From the NCBI RefSeq assembly GCF_030272615.1, contig NC_081411.1:45649517-45709516 (forward strand): DNA of 60,000 bases, given 5' to 3'. Positions 57,868 to 60,000 of the stretch are shown here, in pieces. The stretch comes from Cryptomeria japonica. Taxonomy: Eukaryota > Streptophyta > Pinopsida > Cupressales > Cupressaceae. A program made the position numbers and the translations under genes. The first letter of the stretch is position 1; each line of letters begins with the position of its first letter. The notes beneath the pieces are model-generated. The model was not told the DNA's origin. It saw nothing but the letters and a program-made list of their open reading frames with translations, and searched no databases.

Positions 57868-58743
57868 TTAGTTGACTTCATGAAGGGGAAGAACCCCTAA
57901 TTCACCCCTCAAATAGGTAAAAGTAGTCTTTGGTAAGGGTTTAGTGAATATATCTGCTAGCTGCTCCTTACTGGAAATATGTTCTAGTACAACCTCCTTA
58001 TTCTGAACCTTCTCTCTCAAGACATGGTACTTGAGCTCAATGTGCTTAGTTCTAGCATGCAATACCGGATTCTTGGAAATATTTATTGCACTAGTATTGT
58101 CACAAAATATACTCAGTGGTTTAGATATAGGTACTTTGAAACCTTCCAATACATGTTTCATCCAAATTGCTTGAGTGCAGTTCATAAATGCTGCCACATA
58201 TTCTACTCCAGTTGTAGACTAAGAAGTACAACTCTGCTTCTTTCTTGTCTAGGAGACTAGCCTTCTACCAAGAAAGAATGTTCCACCGATTATGCTCTTA
58301 TGGCCGTCTACATTACCTGCCCAATAAACATTGGTAGATACTTTGAGATTAAAGTCACCATTATATGGATACCACAATCCATAGTCAACTGTTCCTTTTA
58401 GATATGTAAGAATCCACTTGACAACTACCAAGTGGAATTCTCTTGGACTTTTCTGAAAGTGAGCTACTATGCCCACTGTATGAGCAATATCTGGTCTGTT
58501 GTACATAGCATAGTGCAACTTACCGATCATTGACTAGTACTCCTTCTCATTCACCAACACTGAATCATCTCCCTTAATCAGTTTACAGTCGGTCACCATC
58601 GATGTACCAACTGATTTTCTCTCCTCCATGCCAAAGGTCTTCAATACCTCTTTGACATACTTGAATTGGGTAATAAAGATACCCTCTTTCATTTGCTGAA
58701 TCTGTAAACCAATGAAGAACTTTATCTCTCCAATCAGTGACAT
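57868..58743 (-). pseudogene. Copia-2 RNase H and C-terminal RT
   Basis: Three adjoining minus-strand frames: 58743-58534 (FFIGLQIQQMKEGIFITQ, then YVKEVLKTFGME), 58530-58249 (IGKLHYAMYNRPDIAHTVG, then WILTYLKGTVDYGLWY, then FFLGRRLVS), and 58197-57868 (FCDNTSAINISKNPVLHART, then KHIELKYHVLREKV and LADIFTKPLP). These are consecutive copia pol blocks separated by single stops or a short frameshift. It is much better preserved than copia-1, so it is a younger insertion. Confidence 0.85.
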
Positions 58744-59124
58744 CTCAAACTATTTCTTCATTTCATCTGCAAAAGCATGACTTGTTTTATCATCTCCTCC
58801 AAAGATTATGTCATCTACAAATGCTTCATAGATCAGAATTTGATCACCTTTAGATTTTAGGTAGATGTTGCTATCCTCACTTGTTCTCTGAAATCCTATC
58901 TTCATAAGATGAGAGTGTAGCTATTCATACCATGCCCTAGGTGCTTTTTTTAATCCATACAGGGCTTTGCGTAATCTACACACCATGTTGCTATCTTCTG
59001 ATAAGGAAAACCCATCTAGCTGCTCAATGTACACTTCCTCTTCTAGAATTCGATTCAAGAATGCAAACTTCACATCCATATGATAAACCTTAAATCCCTT
59101 TAATGCTGCAAATGCAAGTAGCAT
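58744..59124 (-). pseudogene. Copia-2 reverse transcriptase core
   Basis: The frame at 59124-58921 reads KVYHMDVKFAFLNRILEEEV, then CRLRKALYGLKKAPRAWYE, the canonical RT blocks. The catalytic box at 58810-58821 is FVDD instead of YVDD, a variant seen in some reverse transcriptases. A stop at about 58918 splits the frame. Confidence 0.8.
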
Positions 59125-59762
59125 TCAGACACCTTCTAGTCTAGCCATAGGAGCAAAGGTTTCTCCATAGTCTTCTCCCTCTTCCTGAGCATATCCTTTG
59201 CATACAAGTCTTGCCTTGTTCCTCACAACTATGTCTTCTTCATTCAGCTTATTCCTGAAGACCCATTTGGTACCTATGATATTCTTGTGTTATGGTCTGG
59301 GTGCCAAGGACCATGTTGCCTTCTTTTCTATTTGGTCTAGCTCCTCTTCCATTGCCTTAATCCAGTCTTCATCTGTATGTGCTTCTCTGGAAGTCTTGGG
59401 CTCTAGCTGGTTTATCTCCTATGATTTTCTTCGAATCATGATGTAGTTTCACATACCTAGGAATGACTCTAGCTGGTTCTACTAGTTTTTCCTCTTCTTC
59501 TTCATCTTCTGCAGCTTCTACCGGTATAGGAACACTGAGATCTTTACTTGTTTCTTTCTCAACTGGTTCCAAGAAGGCTATACCTGGTTCATCTTCCACT
59601 TCCTCACTACAGGTTTTCTCAAGTTCCTCACAGGATTCATCAACCCTGACATTGATACTCTGAACAATTTTTTGTGTTCTATTGTTGTAGCACTTGAGAG
59701 CTTTGCTCTTAGTGGAATATCCTAGAAATATTCCTTCATCACATTTACCATCAAACTTTCTT
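59125..59762 (-). pseudogene. Copia-2 integrase C-terminus and spacer, truncated
   Basis: The frame contains KFDGKCDEGIFLGYSTKSKA and YNNRTQKIVQSINVRVDE, the conserved end of copia integrase. An acidic spacer (EDEEEEEKLVEPARVIPRYV) leads towards RT. Upstream integrase, protease and gag are absent because the element is cut at about 59762. Confidence 0.8.
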
Positions 59763-60000
59763 AGAGGATCCTTGGAGGAGAAGAGATATTTGTTCAAAAG
59801 ACATCTTCCTCCAAGTGTAAAGAGGATTTTTGAACAAGCATGGCATCTTCTACCAAAAGAAAGGAAGGAGAATAATAATGCCTACCTTCCTCCTATTTCT
59901 AGGTGAAAGGGATTCTTAATGAAGGATGTCACACTTTTAACCCAATGTGAGGGGTAAGTATATAATATATATATATATATATATATATTGTGAATTAAAG
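59763..60000. repeat. Dispersed repeat, third copy
   Basis: From agaggatccttggaggag onward this matches 5668-5880 and about 38390-38600, including the tgaaggatgtcacactttta block. It starts exactly where copia-2 stops, so it either interrupted copia-2 or is the breakpoint of a rearrangement. Confidence 0.8.
59958..59990. repeat. (TA)n microsatellite
   Basis: An uninterrupted ta-repeat of about 14 units that replaces the shorter tatatata run of the other two copies of the dispersed repeat. Confidence 0.9.

Noticed and set aside
1-60000. Search for CRISPR arrays, tRNA, rRNA, organelle inserts or integrated pararetrovirus
   Set aside because: No regular spacer-repeat array, no tRNA cloverleaf or rRNA core sequence noticed, and the RT-type motifs follow copia or gypsy order. 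Faint or old copies could be missed by eye.

Overview
The window is AT-rich nuclear DNA from a plant with a retrotransposon-dense genome. The evidence is Ty3/gypsy gag and protease remnants, Ty1/copia polyprotein remnants, a plant-mobile-domain fragment, and a TATA-to-AATAAA gene of plant style. A large-genome seed plant, perhaps a gymnosperm, fits, but nothing here fixes the species. There are no rRNA or tRNA genes, no CRISPR array and no bacterial gene order.

The only host-like genes I can support are two intact copies of a compact, apparently intronless gene on the minus strand (15045-15338 and 45335-45628). Each encodes a 97-residue secreted precursor: a signal peptide, a basic linker with an RRLL processing-type motif, and four in-register 14-residue Arg/Pro/Phe-rich repeats that run exactly to the C-terminus. 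Both copies keep a TATA box and a poly(A) signal. Two broken copies lie at about 8309-8418 and 22510-22603. A promoter-only fossil lies at about 52337-54230. This is a small peptide family undergoing birth and death, and the best candidate here for an undescribed system (multi-copy signalling peptide or proline-rich antimicrobial precursor).

Layout: 1-7884 is retroelement debris: a low-complexity leader with a 78-codon ORF, two adjacent minus-oriented LTRs, and a gypsy gag zinc-knuckle remnant. 7376-10410 is peptide unit 1 (dead gene) plus unique DNA. 10411-17516 is unit 2: plus-oriented LTR, minus-strand gag, intact gene, promoter, copia RNase H end. 18490-22603 is unit 3, an older diverged copy with a truncated gene. 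22608-23900 is a decayed plant-mobile-domain ORF. 26304-31440 is a minus-strand gypsy element with gag and protease but no RT, RNase H or integrase. 32786-47880 repeats 1-17516 at high identity, minus about 2.5 kb that held the first dead gene. 47640-52325 is a near full-span but decayed copia element. 52337-56190 is unit 6: promoter fossil plus a second copy of that copia. 56212-59762 is a different, better preserved copia (3' LTR, RNase H, RT, end of integrase). 59763-60000 is a dispersed repeat also found at 5668 and about 38390.

History inferred: old duplications made several peptide units carrying the same flanking retroelements. A recent duplication with a period of about 32.8 kb then copied units 1 and 2. 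In the recent pair the peptide coding sequence changed mostly silently, while the 78-codon ORF changed only at amino-acid-altering sites. This suggests that selection acts on the peptide but not on the surrounding transposon DNA.
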